The notes: generated by a model not told the origin, from the letters alone. 64,000 nt of DNA from Paenibacillus puerhi (GCF_009846885.1 NZ_WUWM01000023.1:62001-126000), one strand, 5' to 3'. Shown: positions 8,891-18,339, numbered from the stretch's first letter. Program-made: numbers and translations.

Positions 8891-9079
8891 ATGTCCCGCA
8901 AATGTTTTATCACTGGCAAAAGTCCTAGCACCGGTAACCATGTGTCCCATGCCAACAACAAAGCAAAACGCACATGGGGAGTCAACGTCCAGAAGGTTCG
9001 TATTCTGGTGGACGGCAAGCCTAAGCGTGTTTGGGTAAGCACCAAGGCTTTGAAATCCGGTAAAGTTACCCGTGTGTAA
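8891..9079 (+). CDS. rpmB: 50S ribosomal protein L28
   Basis: 62 residues, [20 protein letters not shown], with the L28 signature [16 protein letters not shown] and [15 protein letters not shown]. It is a structural protein of the large subunit. A perfect AAGGAGGTG lies just upstream of ATG 8891. Only one Cys is present near the N-terminus and no paired zinc-ribbon Cys motif, so this is the zinc-independent form. It is the only plus-strand gene between 3 and 30 kb, with its own promoter and terminator, as in the B. subtilis spoVM-rpmB-yloU arrangement. Confidence 0.97.
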   Translation: MSRKCFITGKSPSTGNHVSHANNKAKRTWGVNVQKVRILVDGKPKRVWVSTKALKSGKVTRV

Positions 9080-9095
9080 CTTTTCGCTTGCAGAC

Positions 9096-9125
9096 AAAAA
9101 GCACCTGGCCTCAGGTGCTTTTTTT
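9096..9125 (+). terminator. Terminator after rpmB
   Basis: AAGCACCT and AGGTGCTT pair around a 6-base loop, followed by seven T. The A tract on the other side means it could also stop transcripts coming from spoVM. Confidence 0.9.
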
Positions 9126-9273
9126 GTTGGCTTCCCTCCCCGGAGGCCGCTGAAGGGACGGCCGGCTCGAGGATAGTAAACACGCCCGAGCTAGTGGAGT
9201 TGGATGGCGTAGTTCTACGAGGTCACGAATAGGCCGCCTTGTCTGCCGCTTCTCTTCCTAAGCCGCGGAATCT

Positions 9274-9354
9274 CTAGTTCTTGCTGAATGTATTCAGTAC
9301 CGCCTTCACGAATCCACCCAGGAACTTCGGAAGCTTGATTGTGTAAAATTTCAT
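9274..9354 (-). CDS. spoVM: Stage V sporulation protein M, SpoVM (26 residues)
   Basis: A 26-residue frame on the minus strand begins MKFYTIKLPKFLGGFVKA and ends NTFSKN. This is nearly the B. subtilis SpoVM sequence: the same first 14 residues including Pro9, which is needed for curvature sensing. SpoVM is an amphipathic helix that inserts into the outer forespore membrane and anchors SpoIVA to start coat and cortex assembly. GGAGGG lies 8 bases upstream of ATG 9354. The position between rpe and rpmB matches B. subtilis. It is too short for ordinary gene callers. A sigma-E promoter is expected but was not recognised. Confidence 0.96.
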   Translation of the reverse strand: MKFYTIKLPKFLGGFVKAVLNTFSKN

Positions 9355-9641
9355 TTTGCACCCTCCTTCCAAGCTTTGCTTGCAACGCCGCTTCGTCAGC
9401 AGGTCTACCGCGGCCTAGCTTCTCCGGGCATCTCTCCCGCTATGCTCTGTCACTGGCAGGCCGGATGCGGAGCCTTTCTTCGCCTCTGCGCAGCCGCCTT
9501 CCGCCCGTACGGGCACTGCCCGCGCCACCGCCTCCTCAGAAGTATATTCCGCCGCCCGCCAAAACGTGACTTGAATCCTTAGGTCAGCAGCCGCTTCATA
9601 GCTTCTCCATTCCGAAACCGGTTTCCGGGGGTTCAGTCCAC
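9355..9641. other. Intergenic region upstream of spoVM, no gene recognised
   Basis: About 290 bases separate spoVM from the terminator of the preceding gene. Plus-strand open frames here are Pro/Arg-rich with no ribosome site and look spurious. The spoVM promoter should lie here, but no clear match to a sigma-E or sigma-A promoter was found. Confidence 0.5.
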
Positions 9642-9664
9642 AAAAAAAGGCTACAAAAGCCTTT
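9642..9664 (-). terminator. Terminator after the rpe-membrane protein unit
   Basis: On the minus strand AAAGGCT and AGCCTTT form a stem with a TTTGT loop, followed by further T residues. A second stem (ACAAAAG with CTTTTGT, 9653-9674) overlaps it and is mutually exclusive. Confidence 0.8.
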
Positions 9665-9744
9665 CAACTTTTGTAACCATGTTATGCCGACAATCGGCTG
9701 ATTATGCTATTTTTTGTCCCAGGCAAACCCTTGGCAGCGAAGCG

Positions 9745-9993
9745 CTAGACCGGGGGAGACAGCTGGATAAATTGATAGATGGCATAGAAAAAAACATAGA
9801 TGAAATAAAAGCCTACGGACGCACATACAAAGCCGATTCTCATACCGCGGGAATCGTTGCGGGTAAAAAACTGGTAGCCTATGTAAAGCGCCCCGAGCGA
9901 GAAAACATACTTCAAGAGATCATCCCAGATCGAGAAAACAAAGATCAGACCTCCGCATAACATGCCGAACAAGATGACTTTCAACACACGCAT
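9745..9993 (-). CDS. Small membrane protein of unknown function
   Basis: 82 residues with three hydrophobic segments, about 5-21 (VILFGMLCGGLIFVF), 27-44 (LLKYVFSLGALYIGYQFF) and 52-78 (IGFVCASVGFYFIYVFF). I do not recognise a named family. It starts 8 bases after the rpe stop codon on the same strand and is followed by a terminator, so it is co-transcribed with rpe, in the slot where B. subtilis has thiN. The ribosome site is weak: GGAAGG lies about 15 bases upstream. The alternating hydrophobic pattern and the defined transcription unit make it more likely real than the antisense frame. Confidence 0.7.
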   Translation of the reverse strand: MRVLKVILFGMLCGGLIFVFSIWDDLLKYVFSLGALYIGYQFFTRNDSRGMRIGFVCASVGFYFIYVFFYAIYQFIQLSPPV

Positions 9994-10001
9994 GAGGCCG
10001 A

Positions 10002-10661
10002 TCAGCTTCCTTCCCCGCGAATGGCCCGGATGGCTGCCGCTCGATCCGGCTGTCCGAATACCGCATTGCCTGCGACCAGAATGTTAGCCCCCGCGTCGAT
10101 CACCTGACGGGCCGTGCTTGGATTAATCCCGCCGTCTACTTCGATATTGACATGGGACAAGCCCCTGCCGTCAAGCAGCTCCCGCAGCTCTTTGATCTTG
10201 CCCAGCATACCGGGAATAAAGCTCTGACCACCGAAACCCGGGTTAACCGTCATGACGAGCACCAGATCGACGAGCTCCAAGGGCGCATATTCGATCGCCG
10301 TAAGCGGAGTGGCCGGATTCAATACGACCCCCGCCTTCACGCCCGACTCTCTGATGCTATGCAGCGTACGGTCCAGATGTTGGCAAGCCTCTGCATGGAC
10401 GGAGATGAGGTCGGCTCCCGCACGGGCAAAATCCGCTATATAACGGTCGGGCTTCTCGATCATCAGATGGACGTCGAGCAGCAAGCTGGTATGGGGGCGA
10501 AGCGCTTCGACCACAAGAGGACCGAACGTGATATTGGGTACGAAGTGTCCGTCCATGACATCGACATGCAGCCAGTCGGCACCGCCCCGCTCCACATCGG
10601 CGACCTCAGCGCCGAGCTTGGAAAAATCTGCAGATAATATGGATGGTGCAATGCGCAGCAA
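10002..10661 (-). CDS. rpe: Ribulose-phosphate 3-epimerase
   Basis: 219 residues. It interconverts ribulose 5-phosphate and xylulose 5-phosphate in the pentose phosphate pathway, a TIM-barrel metalloenzyme. Family motifs in order: [13 protein letters not shown] (5-17), [12 protein letters not shown] (32-43) with metal-ligand His and Asp, DVHLMIEKP (63-71), [11 protein letters not shown] and EVDGGIN near 175. Start is TTG 10661 after a perfect AAAGGAGGT; the next gene upstream, rsgA, ends just before it. It belongs to the prpC-prkC-rsgA-rpe string. Confidence 0.97.
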   Translation of the reverse strand: MLRIAPSILSADFSKLGAEVADVERGGADWLHVDVMDGHFVPNITFGPLVVEALRPHTSLLLDVHLMIEKPDRYIADFARAGADLISVHAEACQHLDRTLHSIRESGVKAGVVLNPATPLTAIEYAPLELVDLVLVMTVNPGFGGQSFIPGMLGKIKELRELLDGRGLSHVNIEVDGGINPSTARQVIDAGANILVAGNAVFGQPDRAAAIRAIRGEGS

Positions 10662-10663
10662 CG

Positions 10664-11602
10664 CTAATACCTCCTTTTTTGATCTCGAATTTCTTCGAGA
10701 AATTGTTGATAGCTGGAATAGCGCGAAGCGGCTATCAAGCCTTGCTCATGCGCTTCCTGCACTTTGCAGTCAGGCTCATGCAGATGCAGACACCCGCGGA
10801 AGCGGCATTGCGACGCATACGGGGCGAACTCCCGGAAACAAGCTCCGAGTCCCTCCGCATCTACCTGCAAGAAGTCAAGCTGGCTGAATCCGGGTGTATC
10901 TGCGACGATCCCGCCGCCCGGCAGACGCAGCAATTCGACATGACGGGTCGTATGCTTGCCTCGGCCCAGCTTCATGCTGATCTCGTTAGTCTCCAGACCC
11001 AGTCCCGGAATCATCGCGTTCAACAACGACGACTTGCCTACGCCCGACTGTCCGGCGAAGACGCTGATTCGCCCGGCTAAACGATCCAGCACCTGATCGA
11101 CGCCGATGCCTTCTTTGGCGCTCGTCATAATAACCGAGTACCCTATCGATTCGTAAAGGCGTACGACTTGGCCCAGCTCTCCCGTATCGCCCGCTTCCTG
11201 CTGCCGGGTGTCTTGAGCTAGTCCGGAATCCGGGGTTGACCAGAGATCCCGTTTGGTTAGGCAGATCAGGGTATCCAGCCCCGCACTTTCGGTATGAACC
11301 AGGAACTTGTCCAGCAGCGGTAAGTTCAAGGCCGGCTCATTTACCGAAAACACGAGAACCACTTGATCGACATTGGCGATCGGAGGGCGGATCAGCTCGG
11401 ACGAACGGGGAAAAATTTCGGTGACGGTCCCCTCTCCGTTATCGGTCAGCTCATAGCCGACGCGGTCCCCGACAAGCGGGGACAATCCCCGCTTCTTGAA
11501 CACCCCCCGGGCCCTGCACTGAATGGATTCGAGCTCGTTCGCATGCTCCGGAAGCACATAATAATAACCGCTCAAAGCCTTGACGATCAGTCCGTTGGGC
11601 AT
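10664..11602 (-). CDS. rsgA: Ribosome small-subunit GTPase RsgA (CpgA/YloQ)
   Basis: 312 residues. RsgA is a circularly permuted GTPase that checks late 30S assembly. An OB-fold (about 1-65) is followed by G4 TKRD (116-119), SAKEGIG (161-167), G1 [12 protein letters not shown] (184-195), and G3 DTPG (235-238). The zinc site is C266-x4-C271-x-H273-x5-C279. Its ATG overlaps the last base of the prkC stop (TAATG), so translation is coupled. In B. subtilis the PrkC kinase phosphorylates this GTPase, consistent with the shared operon. Confidence 0.97.
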   Translation of the reverse strand: MPNGLIVKALSGYYYVLPEHANELESIQCRARGVFKKRGLSPLVGDRVGYELTDNGEGTVTEIFPRSSELIRPPIANVDQVVLVFSVNEPALNLPLLDKFLVHTESAGLDTLICLTKRDLWSTPDSGLAQDTRQQEAGDTGELGQVVRLYESIGYSVIMTSAKEGIGVDQVLDRLAGRISVFAGQSGVGKSSLLNAMIPGLGLETNEISMKLGRGKHTTRHVELLRLPGGGIVADTPGFSQLDFLQVDAEGLGACFREFAPYASQCRFRGCLHLHEPDCKVQEAHEQGLIAASRYSSYQQFLEEIRDQKRRY

Positions 11603-13797
11603 TATGAAGTCCGGCCTCCCGTCGTATTATTCGCTCCTGACCCTCCGGCCGGCGCGTCGGTTCCGCCTGCAGGCGGCTGCGTCCCACCGTTGCCGCCGGT
11701 CCCTGATGGCTGTTTCCCCTCCGTTGACGGCTTGGCGGAGTTCCCTGTCGTCGTGCTCGCCCCGCTAATCGGCGCGCCGGTGTCCGGAGCGACAGGCTTC
11801 CCGTCTTTTTGCATTTTGTAATCCTGATAGGTCACGGTAATCAGATCATCCGTACTGCCATCCACCTCGACTTGAATAACAGCGTTCTTATCCGGGGAGA
11901 CGACCAGCTTCACCTGCAGCATCTCCGTATTCGTTACGTTCGATAGCGTCTGATATTCGTATGGCGTATCGTGGACCGCATCCGTCAGCATGATCCTGAT
12001 CTTGGACGGCTTGCCCTCTGCAGCCGGCTTGATCTGAATATCCACCGACATGGGTCCTGCTTCAGGCGGCAAGCCCGAGCTGACCGTGATGGATACTTCT
12101 GTCCCCGGGGGCACGTCAGCGTTCGGATCGTAAGGGAACTGCTTGATGACCTTGCCCTTGGATTGCTTATAGCTCGCTTCCTGAGTAATACCATCCTTGG
12201 CCAGCTTCAATTTGCTCACCTGAATCAGATTTTTGGCTTCATTCTCTGTTTTGCCGATTAGGTTGGGCATTTTCACCTTTTCCGGCCCCTGCGACACGGT
12301 CAGCTTGACCATGACCGCCGCTGGATCCAGAAATTCGGTCGCCGCTTCAGGCTGCTGGGCCACGACCGTGTCCGCCTCGACATCCAAAAATTTCGGATCG
12401 ACCACAATGTTCTTTTCCGGAATACCCATATCCATCAGCTGCGCTTTAGCGTCGCTCAGCTGCAGCTTGCTCAGATCGGGAATTTTTAACTTATCCGGCC
12501 CTTGACTGACAGAAAGCTTTATTTTAGTTCCTGCATTGACCTTCATATTTTCAGGATTCTGCTTGAACACGGTATCTTTGGGCGAATTATTCCCGTCTTT
12601 CCCATATTCGTATTCCGGCTCAAGCCCCGCATTCAACAGCTCCTGCTGAGCCTGCACTAGTGTTTTGCCGACCACATAAGGAACGTCAACCGTCTGAATC
12701 GCTACCCGTTTCTTGACCTCACCGACGGCGGCCCACATTCCACCGAGCAAAGCTAACATCACGATAATCAGGATGAAGGGCTTGACCCAGCGTTTTTTCC
12801 GGCGGGGCTCCTCCGCCTCTTCCTCCTCATCCTCGGCCTGACCGGCAGGGCCGGCTGACGAGCGGCTGATCTCATAGCTTCCCGGCCGAAGCGCCGGCAT
12901 CACGCGCGTCCGCTCCTCATCCAGCTCGTCTTCGTCCAAGAAGCTGACCTTCGGCTCATTGCGCCGATGCGGAAGCAGACAAGTTTCCAGATCCGCCAGC
13001 ATATCGATCGCCGAGCGATAGCGCTCCGACGTACTCTTGCGCATCGCGCGCAGGATGACGTTCTCCACGCTTTGCGGGATCAGCGGGTTAACCTTGCGCG
13101 GCTCCTCTACATCCTCTTGCAGATGCTTCAACGCCACGCTGATCGGACTTTCTCCGAGGAAAGGCAAGCGGCCCGTCAGCATCTGGTACATCACGATGCC
13201 CAGCGAGTACAGGTCGGACTGCTCCCCGGTCGGCGTACCTTTGGCATGCTCCGGCGAGAAGTAATGAACCGAGCCGACCACAGAACCGGTCTGAGTAATC
13301 GTAGAGGAAGTAACGGCCCGCGCGATTCCGAAGTCCGTAACCTTGACGCGTCCGTTCTTGCCGATCAGAATATTGTGAGGCTTAATATCGCGGTGAATGA
13401 TCTGATTATGATGAGCATGGTCGAGAGCGTCGCAGATCTGGCCGGCAATATGAACGGCCTCCTCCACCTGCAGCGGAGCTCGCGCTTTTATCAGATCGTT
13501 GAGCGTCGTCCCCTCGATATACTCCATGACTATGTAATGGATATCTTCTTCCTGACCGACATCATAGATGCTGACTACATTCGGGTGGGATAAGGAAGCG
13601 GCTGCCTGAGCTTCCCGGCGGAAGCGCTGGATGAACTCCTCGTCGTGCACATACTGCTGACGAAGTATTTTTACGGCCACATGGCGATGCAGGAGCATGT
13701 CCAAGCCTTTATATACGATAGCCATTCCGCCTCCGCCGACCCGCTCGAGAACTTCGTATCTTCCTCCTAGCTGTCTGCCGATCATTCCGTTCCTCAC
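11602..13797 (-). CDS. prkC: Membrane Ser/Thr protein kinase with PASTA repeats
   Basis: 731 residues. The cytoplasmic Hanks-type kinase (13-270) has a Gly-rich loop GGGGMA (21-26), Lys43, catalytic HRDIKPHN (135-142), DFG (155-157) and an activation loop rich in Thr/Ser (163-174). A charged acidic linker with RRKKR leads to one membrane helix (340-359). Outside lie three PASTA repeats, about 370-433, 438-504 and 509-575, which bind muropeptides; a further domain and a Gly/Pro/Thr-rich tail (670-731) follow. PrkC senses peptidoglycan fragments and drives spore germination and cell-wall responses. It overlaps prpC by ATGA and rsgA by one base. Confidence 0.96.
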   Translation of the reverse strand: MRNGMIGRQLGGRYEVLERVGGGGMAIVYKGLDMLLHRHVAVKILRQQYVHDEEFIQRFRREAQAAASLSHPNVVSIYDVGQEEDIHYIVMEYIEGTTLNDLIKARAPLQVEEAVHIAGQICDALDHAHHNQIIHRDIKPHNILIGKNGRVKVTDFGIARAVTSSTITQTGSVVGSVHYFSPEHAKGTPTGEQSDLYSLGIVMYQMLTGRLPFLGESPISVALKHLQEDVEEPRKVNPLIPQSVENVILRAMRKSTSERYRSAIDMLADLETCLLPHRRNEPKVSFLDEDELDEERTRVMPALRPGSYEISRSSAGPAGQAEDEEEEAEEPRRKKRWVKPFILIIVMLALLGGMWAAVGEVKKRVAIQTVDVPYVVGKTLVQAQQELLNAGLEPEYEYGKDGNNSPKDTVFKQNPENMKVNAGTKIKLSVSQGPDKLKIPDLSKLQLSDAKAQLMDMGIPEKNIVVDPKFLDVEADTVVAQQPEAATEFLDPAAVMVKLTVSQGPEKVKMPNLIGKTENEAKNLIQVSKLKLAKDGITQEASYKQSKGKVIKQFPYDPNADVPPGTEVSITVSSGLPPEAGPMSVDIQIKPAAEGKPSKIRIMLTDAVHDTPYEYQTLSNVTNTEMLQVKLVVSPDKNAVIQVEVDGSTDDLITVTYQDYKMQKDGKPVAPDTGAPISGASTTTGNSAKPSTEGKQPSGTGGNGGTQPPAGGTDAPAGGSGANNTTGGRTS

Positions 13798-14567
13798 CCC
13801 GCTTCCCCGTCAGATTGTACCGCTTCCGGCTCTGCCGCATTCTCGATCAGAATAACGGTAACATTATCGTCCCCGCCTGCAGAGAGCGCTTCCTCCACCA
13901 ACAGGCGCACCTTGTCCTCAAGCGTGCCTTCCGTTCGGATCGCTTGGAGCATCCGGTGCCGCTCGACCAGACCGCTTAAGCCGTCGCTGCACAGCAGCAG
14001 GACATCGCCCGGCTGCCATGAGATCTCCTGGACGTCTACCTCGATGGAGGACTCTGTCCCAAGCGCCCGCGTCAAAACATTGCGACGGGGGTGATGCTCG
14101 GCTTCCTCTCGAGTGATCTGGCCGTTCTTGACCAGCTCGTTGACGAGCGAGTGGTCCTCGGTCAGCAGCTCGATCTGTTCATCGCGTACCCGATAGGCCC
14201 GGCTGTCCCCGATATGGCCGATCACGGCATGGTCCCGACTGGCCAATACGGCCACTACCGTCGTTCCCATGCCATGATAATGCTCCCGCTCCGATGCGAA
14301 TTCAAAAATTTTACCGTTGGCAGCTTCGATCGCAGCCCGCATCCGCTCTGCCCGCTGTTCTCCCGTCAAGGCAGATTCCAGAGACTGCAAGCCTCTAGGG
14401 ATCCACTCGATCGCCATTCGGCTGGCGACATCGCCGGCCTGATGGCCCCCCATGCCGTCTGCAACGATAGCCAGAGACCAGCCGTCTCCCTGCTCCTGAA
14501 CGAAGGCGCTATCTTCATTAACGGCTCGAACCAGTCCCACGTCGGATAAATAGGCCACTTTCAGCAT
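13794..14567 (-). CDS. prpC: PP2C-type protein phosphatase PrpC/Stp
   Basis: 257 residues starting MLKVAYLSDVGLVRAVNEDS. PPM-family metal-binding motifs are present: NEDSAF, VADGMGGHQAGDVAS, GDSRAYR, TEDHSLVNELV, CSDGLSGLV and GGDDNVTVIL. It removes phosphate from PrkC substrates, and the two genes overlap by four bases. The ATG at 14567 is preferred over an upstream in-frame start because GAGGTGA, which contains the rlmN stop codon, sits 8 bases before it; this implies coupling with rlmN. Confidence 0.96.
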   Translation of the reverse strand: MLKVAYLSDVGLVRAVNEDSAFVQEQGDGWSLAIVADGMGGHQAGDVASRMAIEWIPRGLQSLESALTGEQRAERMRAAIEAANGKIFEFASEREHYHGMGTTVVAVLASRDHAVIGHIGDSRAYRVRDEQIELLTEDHSLVNELVKNGQITREEAEHHPRRNVLTRALGTESSIEVDVQEISWQPGDVLLLCSDGLSGLVERHRMLQAIRTEGTLEDKVRLLVEEALSAGGDDNVTVILIENAAEPEAVQSDGEAG

Positions 14568-14575
14568 CGCTCTCG

Positions 14576-15661
14576 TCACCTCGCACCCGATTCCATATGT
14601 TTCGCCCGGAGCTGCCCGCAAGCTGCCGCAATATCGCTCCCCTGCTCGCGGCGGATCGTGGCGTTGACTTTATTTTTCTCGAGTATGCGCTGGAAAGCAA
14701 AAATGTCGTTACGCGGCGTACGCACATAATCCCGCTCCGAGACAAAATTGACAGGAATTAGATTGACATGAGCCATAGGGAAAGTTTTCAGCACCTGGGC
14801 CAATTCCTCCGCATGCTCGGGACGGTCGTTGACCTGGCCCATCAAGGCATATTCGAACGTAATCCGGCGTCCTGTCTTCGCCACATAATACCGGCAAGCC
14901 TCCAGCAGATCTTGGAACGGGAACCTGCGGTTGACCGGCATCAGCTTGGAGCGCAGCTCGTCGTTGGGCGCATGGATCGAGATCGCCAGATTAATCTGGG
15001 TATCTTCATCCGCGAACCGGTAAATATTCGGTACGATGCCGCTTGTCGAAACCGTAATATGGCGTTGGCCGATATTCAGCCCCTTAGGGTGAATCATGAC
15101 GTGAAGGAACTTCATTACCGCATCGTAATTTTCGAACGGCTCGCCGATTCCCATGATCACGATGCTGCTCACCCGCTCCTCTGTCGCATCCAGCAGCTGC
15201 TGAGCCTTCACCACCTGGGCGATAATCTCGCCCGGGGTCAGGTTACGCTTCAAGCCGCCGAGCGTGGACGCGCAGAACGTACAGCCGACCCTGCAGCCCA
15301 CCTGCGTCGTGACGCAGATGCTGTTGCCGTAGCTGTGCTTCATGATGACCGTCTCGATCGCATTCTTATCGGTCAGCTCGAAGAGGAATTTGACCGTACC
15401 GTCCTTGGAACGGTAATGAGCGACTTCATTGAGCGTGACAAAATCGAACTGCTCCCGCAGCTTGTCCCTCAGCGACTTCGGCAGATTCGTCATCTCGTCG
15501 AAGCTTGATATTCTTTTCACATATAACCAATCGAAGATTTGTCCGGCCCGAAAGCCCGACTCACCCTGCTCCTTGATCCAAGCCTGCCAATCCTCAAGCG
15601 TGTAGTCGTATACGTATGGCTTAAGATTGGAAGGCATCTTGCTCGCTGGCAATTCCATCAT
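14576..15661 (-). CDS. rlmN: 23S rRNA (adenine-2503-C2) methyltransferase RlmN
   Basis: 361 residues, a radical-SAM dual-specificity RNA methylase (also acting on tRNA A37). The iron-sulfur motif is C123-x3-C127-x2-C130 within [21 protein letters not shown] is the SAM-binding loop. The C-terminal Cys that is methylated in the mechanism lies in [10 protein letters not shown]. An N-terminal helical domain precedes the barrel. It sits between rsmB and prpC, as in B. subtilis (yloN). Confidence 0.96.
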   Translation of the reverse strand: MMELPASKMPSNLKPYVYDYTLEDWQAWIKEQGESGFRAGQIFDWLYVKRISSFDEMTNLPKSLRDKLREQFDFVTLNEVAHYRSKDGTVKFLFELTDKNAIETVIMKHSYGNSICVTTQVGCRVGCTFCASTLGGLKRNLTPGEIIAQVVKAQQLLDATEERVSSIVIMGIGEPFENYDAVMKFLHVMIHPKGLNIGQRHITVSTSGIVPNIYRFADEDTQINLAISIHAPNDELRSKLMPVNRRFPFQDLLEACRYYVAKTGRRITFEYALMGQVNDRPEHAEELAQVLKTFPMAHVNLIPVNFVSERDYVRTPRNDIFAFQRILEKNKVNATIRREQGSDIAAACGQLRAKHMESGAR

Positions 15662-15748
15662 TTATCACAACCTGTTTTGTCTAAAGTGAAGGCCTCTCGG
15701 ACCTTGCGCCCGAAAAGGCCACATGTTATTTTACCACAACTTGAGGGA

Positions 15749-17356
15749 TTATGCTCGCTTGCGCAGTCTCGCGATAAAAAAACCATCCGAGCCATACTCG
15801 TACGGCATAATCTGCCGCATCGCCTGCTCTTGTCCGGCCGGATCGGATAATTCTGAAGCTGCTCCCGCTGGCGTAACTCCGCTGACGGACGACGGCGGCA
15901 AGCTGCCTGCTTCCGGAACAGACAAAGACGGCGCTTCTAGCGCGAAGTCCTCGTGATCGCGAAGAAAACGCCTCACCGCCTCCTCATTCTCGCTCCGCTC
16001 CACCGTGCAGGTGCTGTATACCAGCACCCCTCCGGGCTTGAGCAGAGGAGCAACGGCATCCAGCAGCTCCCGCTGAATGCTTCCGATCTCCGCGATCTCG
16101 ATCTCCGACTTGCTCCACTTGAGATCCGGCTTACGGCGGATGACGCCCAAGCCGGAGCAAGGAGCATCGAGCAGGATGCGGTCAAAGCTGGCAGGCGGAT
16201 AATGCTCGGACAGCTTCCTGGCGTCGGCCGTCAGCGTCCGGATCGACGTCAAGCCGAGCCGTTCCGCCTGATCCGTGATCAGTTGGCGCTTATGCTCATG
16301 CAGATCGCAGGCGACCACTTCCCCCCGGTCGCCCATCTTCTCCGCCAGGTGCGTGGATTTGCCGCCTGGCGCGGCGCAGCAGTCCAAGATGCGCTCGCCC
16401 GGCTGCGGATCGACCCATTCGGCCACCAGCATAGAGCTTTCGTCCTGCACCGAGAAGAGGCCGCGGGTAAATTCAGGCGTCAGCGCCATGTTGCCCCCGC
16501 CCCGGATGACGATGCCGGACGGGGCAAGCAACGAAGCTTCGGCTTCCAAGCCTTGCCCGCGCAGCCGCTCGATCAGCTGCGACGGCTCGTTCTTCAGACG
16601 GTTGGCGCGCACGCTGACGCGAGGCGCCTCGTTGTTGGCGCGGCATATGGCTTGAGCCGCTTCCTCGCCATACTGGGCGATCCAGCGCCGCACCAGCCAC
16701 TCGGGATGAGACTCCTCAAGCGCGATCCGCGCAGCAGGGGCCAGTCCTTGCGGCAAGACCAGCTCCGCCTTCTTGCGGATCACACTGCGCAGCACGCCGT
16801 TAACCATCCCCGCGATGCCCGCATGCCCGCGTCGTTTGGCCAGGTTGACCGCCTCGTTCACTACCGCATGCTCCGGTATACGGTCCAGATAATACATTTG
16901 GTAGAAGCTGAGTCTAAGCAGGCTGCGCACCCAAGGCTCCAGCTTCGCCAGTCCTTTGGCCACGAACGGCTCAAGGAAATAATCGATGGTATTCAGACGC
17001 TGGACCGTGCCGTAAGCAATCTCCGTGGCGAGTCCCGCGTCCGGCTTGTCGAGCTTATACAGCTGAAGGGTCTGGTTCAACATCAAGTTGCTGTAGGCCT
17101 TGTCCGTTTCTACACGGGTCAGCACGTCCAGTGCCGCTTCCCTCGCCGTTCCCCGCACTTGCTTGCGGGCCGGCGCTCCTCCCCCGCGAGACTTGCTGCC
17201 CGCTCCGGGCGATGATCCGGACGTCCGCCGAGGTGCGGCTCCGCCTTTGGAAGAGGCTGGTGAGCCTTGGCGTAGCCCACCGCTCGAATCAGGCTTACGA
17301 TCCTTTCCGGCCGTTCGATTCGAATGCGGCTTCGGGTTCGATGTATGCTCGCTCAC
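15749..17356 (-). CDS. rsmB: 16S rRNA (cytosine-967-C5) methyltransferase RsmB
   Basis: 535 residues, longer than the usual 440-450 because of an N-terminal extension (about 1-65) that is rich in Gly, Ser, Arg and Lys and probably disordered. A NusB-like domain follows (REAALDVLTRVETDKAY). The methylase part has the SAM motif DCCAAPGGKSTHL, DAPCSGLGVIRRKPD with one catalytic Cys, and TCTVERSENE with the other. Its start overlaps the fmt stop by ATGA, placing it in the coaBC-priA-def-fmt-rsmB operon. Confidence 0.95.
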   Translation of the reverse strand: MSEHTSNPKPHSNRTAGKDRKPDSSGGLRQGSPASSKGGAAPRRTSGSSPGAGSKSRGGGAPARKQVRGTAREAALDVLTRVETDKAYSNLMLNQTLQLYKLDKPDAGLATEIAYGTVQRLNTIDYFLEPFVAKGLAKLEPWVRSLLRLSFYQMYYLDRIPEHAVVNEAVNLAKRRGHAGIAGMVNGVLRSVIRKKAELVLPQGLAPAARIALEESHPEWLVRRWIAQYGEEAAQAICRANNEAPRVSVRANRLKNEPSQLIERLRGQGLEAEASLLAPSGIVIRGGGNMALTPEFTRGLFSVQDESSMLVAEWVDPQPGERILDCCAAPGGKSTHLAEKMGDRGEVVACDLHEHKRQLITDQAERLGLTSIRTLTADARKLSEHYPPASFDRILLDAPCSGLGVIRRKPDLKWSKSEIEIAEIGSIQRELLDAVAPLLKPGGVLVYSTCTVERSENEEAVRRFLRDHEDFALEAPSLSVPEAGSLPPSSVSGVTPAGAASELSDPAGQEQAMRQIMPYEYGSDGFFIARLRKRA

Positions 17357-18339
17357 TGGTCTCCATCAGCTCCATCCTCGTTCGGCTGTCCCAATACCGT
17401 ACCTGCGGCCAACTGGCCGCCACGCGCGAAGGTTGCGGCATCCATCGCCTTTTTGCCGGAAGGCTGCAGCTCGGTAATGCGCAGTACGCCGAGTCCCGTA
17501 GCCACCTCGATGCCGTCCGGGCCTACGCTAAGCACCGTCCCCGGCTGCTTGGGCGAGGAAAGCGCCGGTTCCGCCGGCTTGCTGCAAGCCCATATTTTCA
17601 GTACCTCTCCATTCCATAGCGTGAACGCGCCAGGTCTTGGATGAAGCGCTCTGACCTGCTGCCAGATCCGCAGAGCAGGGTCGTTCCAGTCGATCTGCTC
17701 CTGCTTGCGCGTGATATTGGGGGAATAGACCGCAGCTTCGTCATCCTGCGGCACCGCTTGGACCGTCCCGGCCAGCAGCCCGGGAAGCGTCCTCTGCAGC
17801 AGCTCCGCTCCCGCCGTGCTGAGCTTGTCGAACATCGTGCCGGTCGTATCGTCATCCCCGATCGGCACTTCGACCCGGCTGATCATATCGCCGGTGTCAA
17901 GCCCTTCTTCCATGTACATGATCGTGACTCCTGTCTCCGCGTCGCCGTTCATCACCGCATAATGAATCGGTGCGCCTCCTCGGTAACGAGGCAGCAGCGA
18001 AGCATGGACATTGATGCAGCCAAGCCTTGGCAGCTCGAGCACCGCCTTCGGCAATATTTGACCGTAGGCCGCCGTTACGATTAAATCCGGCTTCAGCTCG
18101 CGCAGCTCCTCCACCGACTCGCCCCGCCGCAGCCTCTCAGGCTGGAGCACGGGCAGTCCATGAGCCAAGGCTTCCACCTTAACTGGTGTCGGAGTCAGCA
18201 CACGCTTGCGGCCAACGGGACGATCCGGCTGGGTCACGACGCCGACGACCTGAACGGACTCATCGGCCAGCAGCGCCCGGAGCGAGGGAACCGCAAAGTC
18301 AGGAGTTCCCATAAATACGATTCTAGCCTTGTCGCTCAT
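17353..18339 (-). CDS. fmt: Methionyl-tRNA formyltransferase
   Basis: 328 residues. It formylates initiator Met-tRNA using 10-formyl-tetrahydrofolate. The N-terminal domain begins [12 protein letters not shown] (9-20); the formyl-folate site has [17 protein letters not shown] and [18 protein letters not shown]. The C-terminal OB domain (about 205-315) binds tRNA and includes LHPRPGAFT. Both ends overlap neighbours by ATGA (def upstream, rsmB downstream). Pairing with def is functionally expected, because the deformylase removes the group added here. Confidence 0.97.
   Translation of the reverse strand: MSDKARIVFMGTPDFAVPSLRALLADESVQVVGVVTQPDRPVGRKRVLTPTPVKVEALAHGLPVLQPERLRRGESVEELRELKPDLIVTAAYGQILPKAVLELPRLGCINVHASLLPRYRGGAPIHYAVMNGDAETGVTIMYMEEGLDTGDMISRVEVPIGDDDTTGTMFDKLSTAGAELLQRTLPGLLAGTVQAVPQDDEAAVYSPNITRKQEQIDWNDPALRIWQQVRALHPRPGAFTLWNGEVLKIWACSKPAEPALSSPKQPGTVLSVGPDGIEVATGLGVLRITELQPSGKKAMDAATFARGGQLAAGTVLGQPNEDGADGDQ

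Noticed and set aside
9339..9569. Pro/Arg-rich plus-strand open frame upstream of spoVM
   Set aside because: No ribosome site, starts inside spoVM on the opposite strand, and no recognisable motif.
9679..9960. 93-residue plus-strand frame opposite the small membrane protein
   Set aside because: Preferred the minus-strand frame because it has three clear hydrophobic segments, follows rpe closely and is followed by a terminator.
15953..17215. 420-residue plus-strand open frame opposite rsmB
   Set aside because: It is fully antisense to a gene with intact catalytic motifs, has no ribosome site, and its Arg/Leu/Gln/His-rich composition is that of a GC-rich shadow frame.
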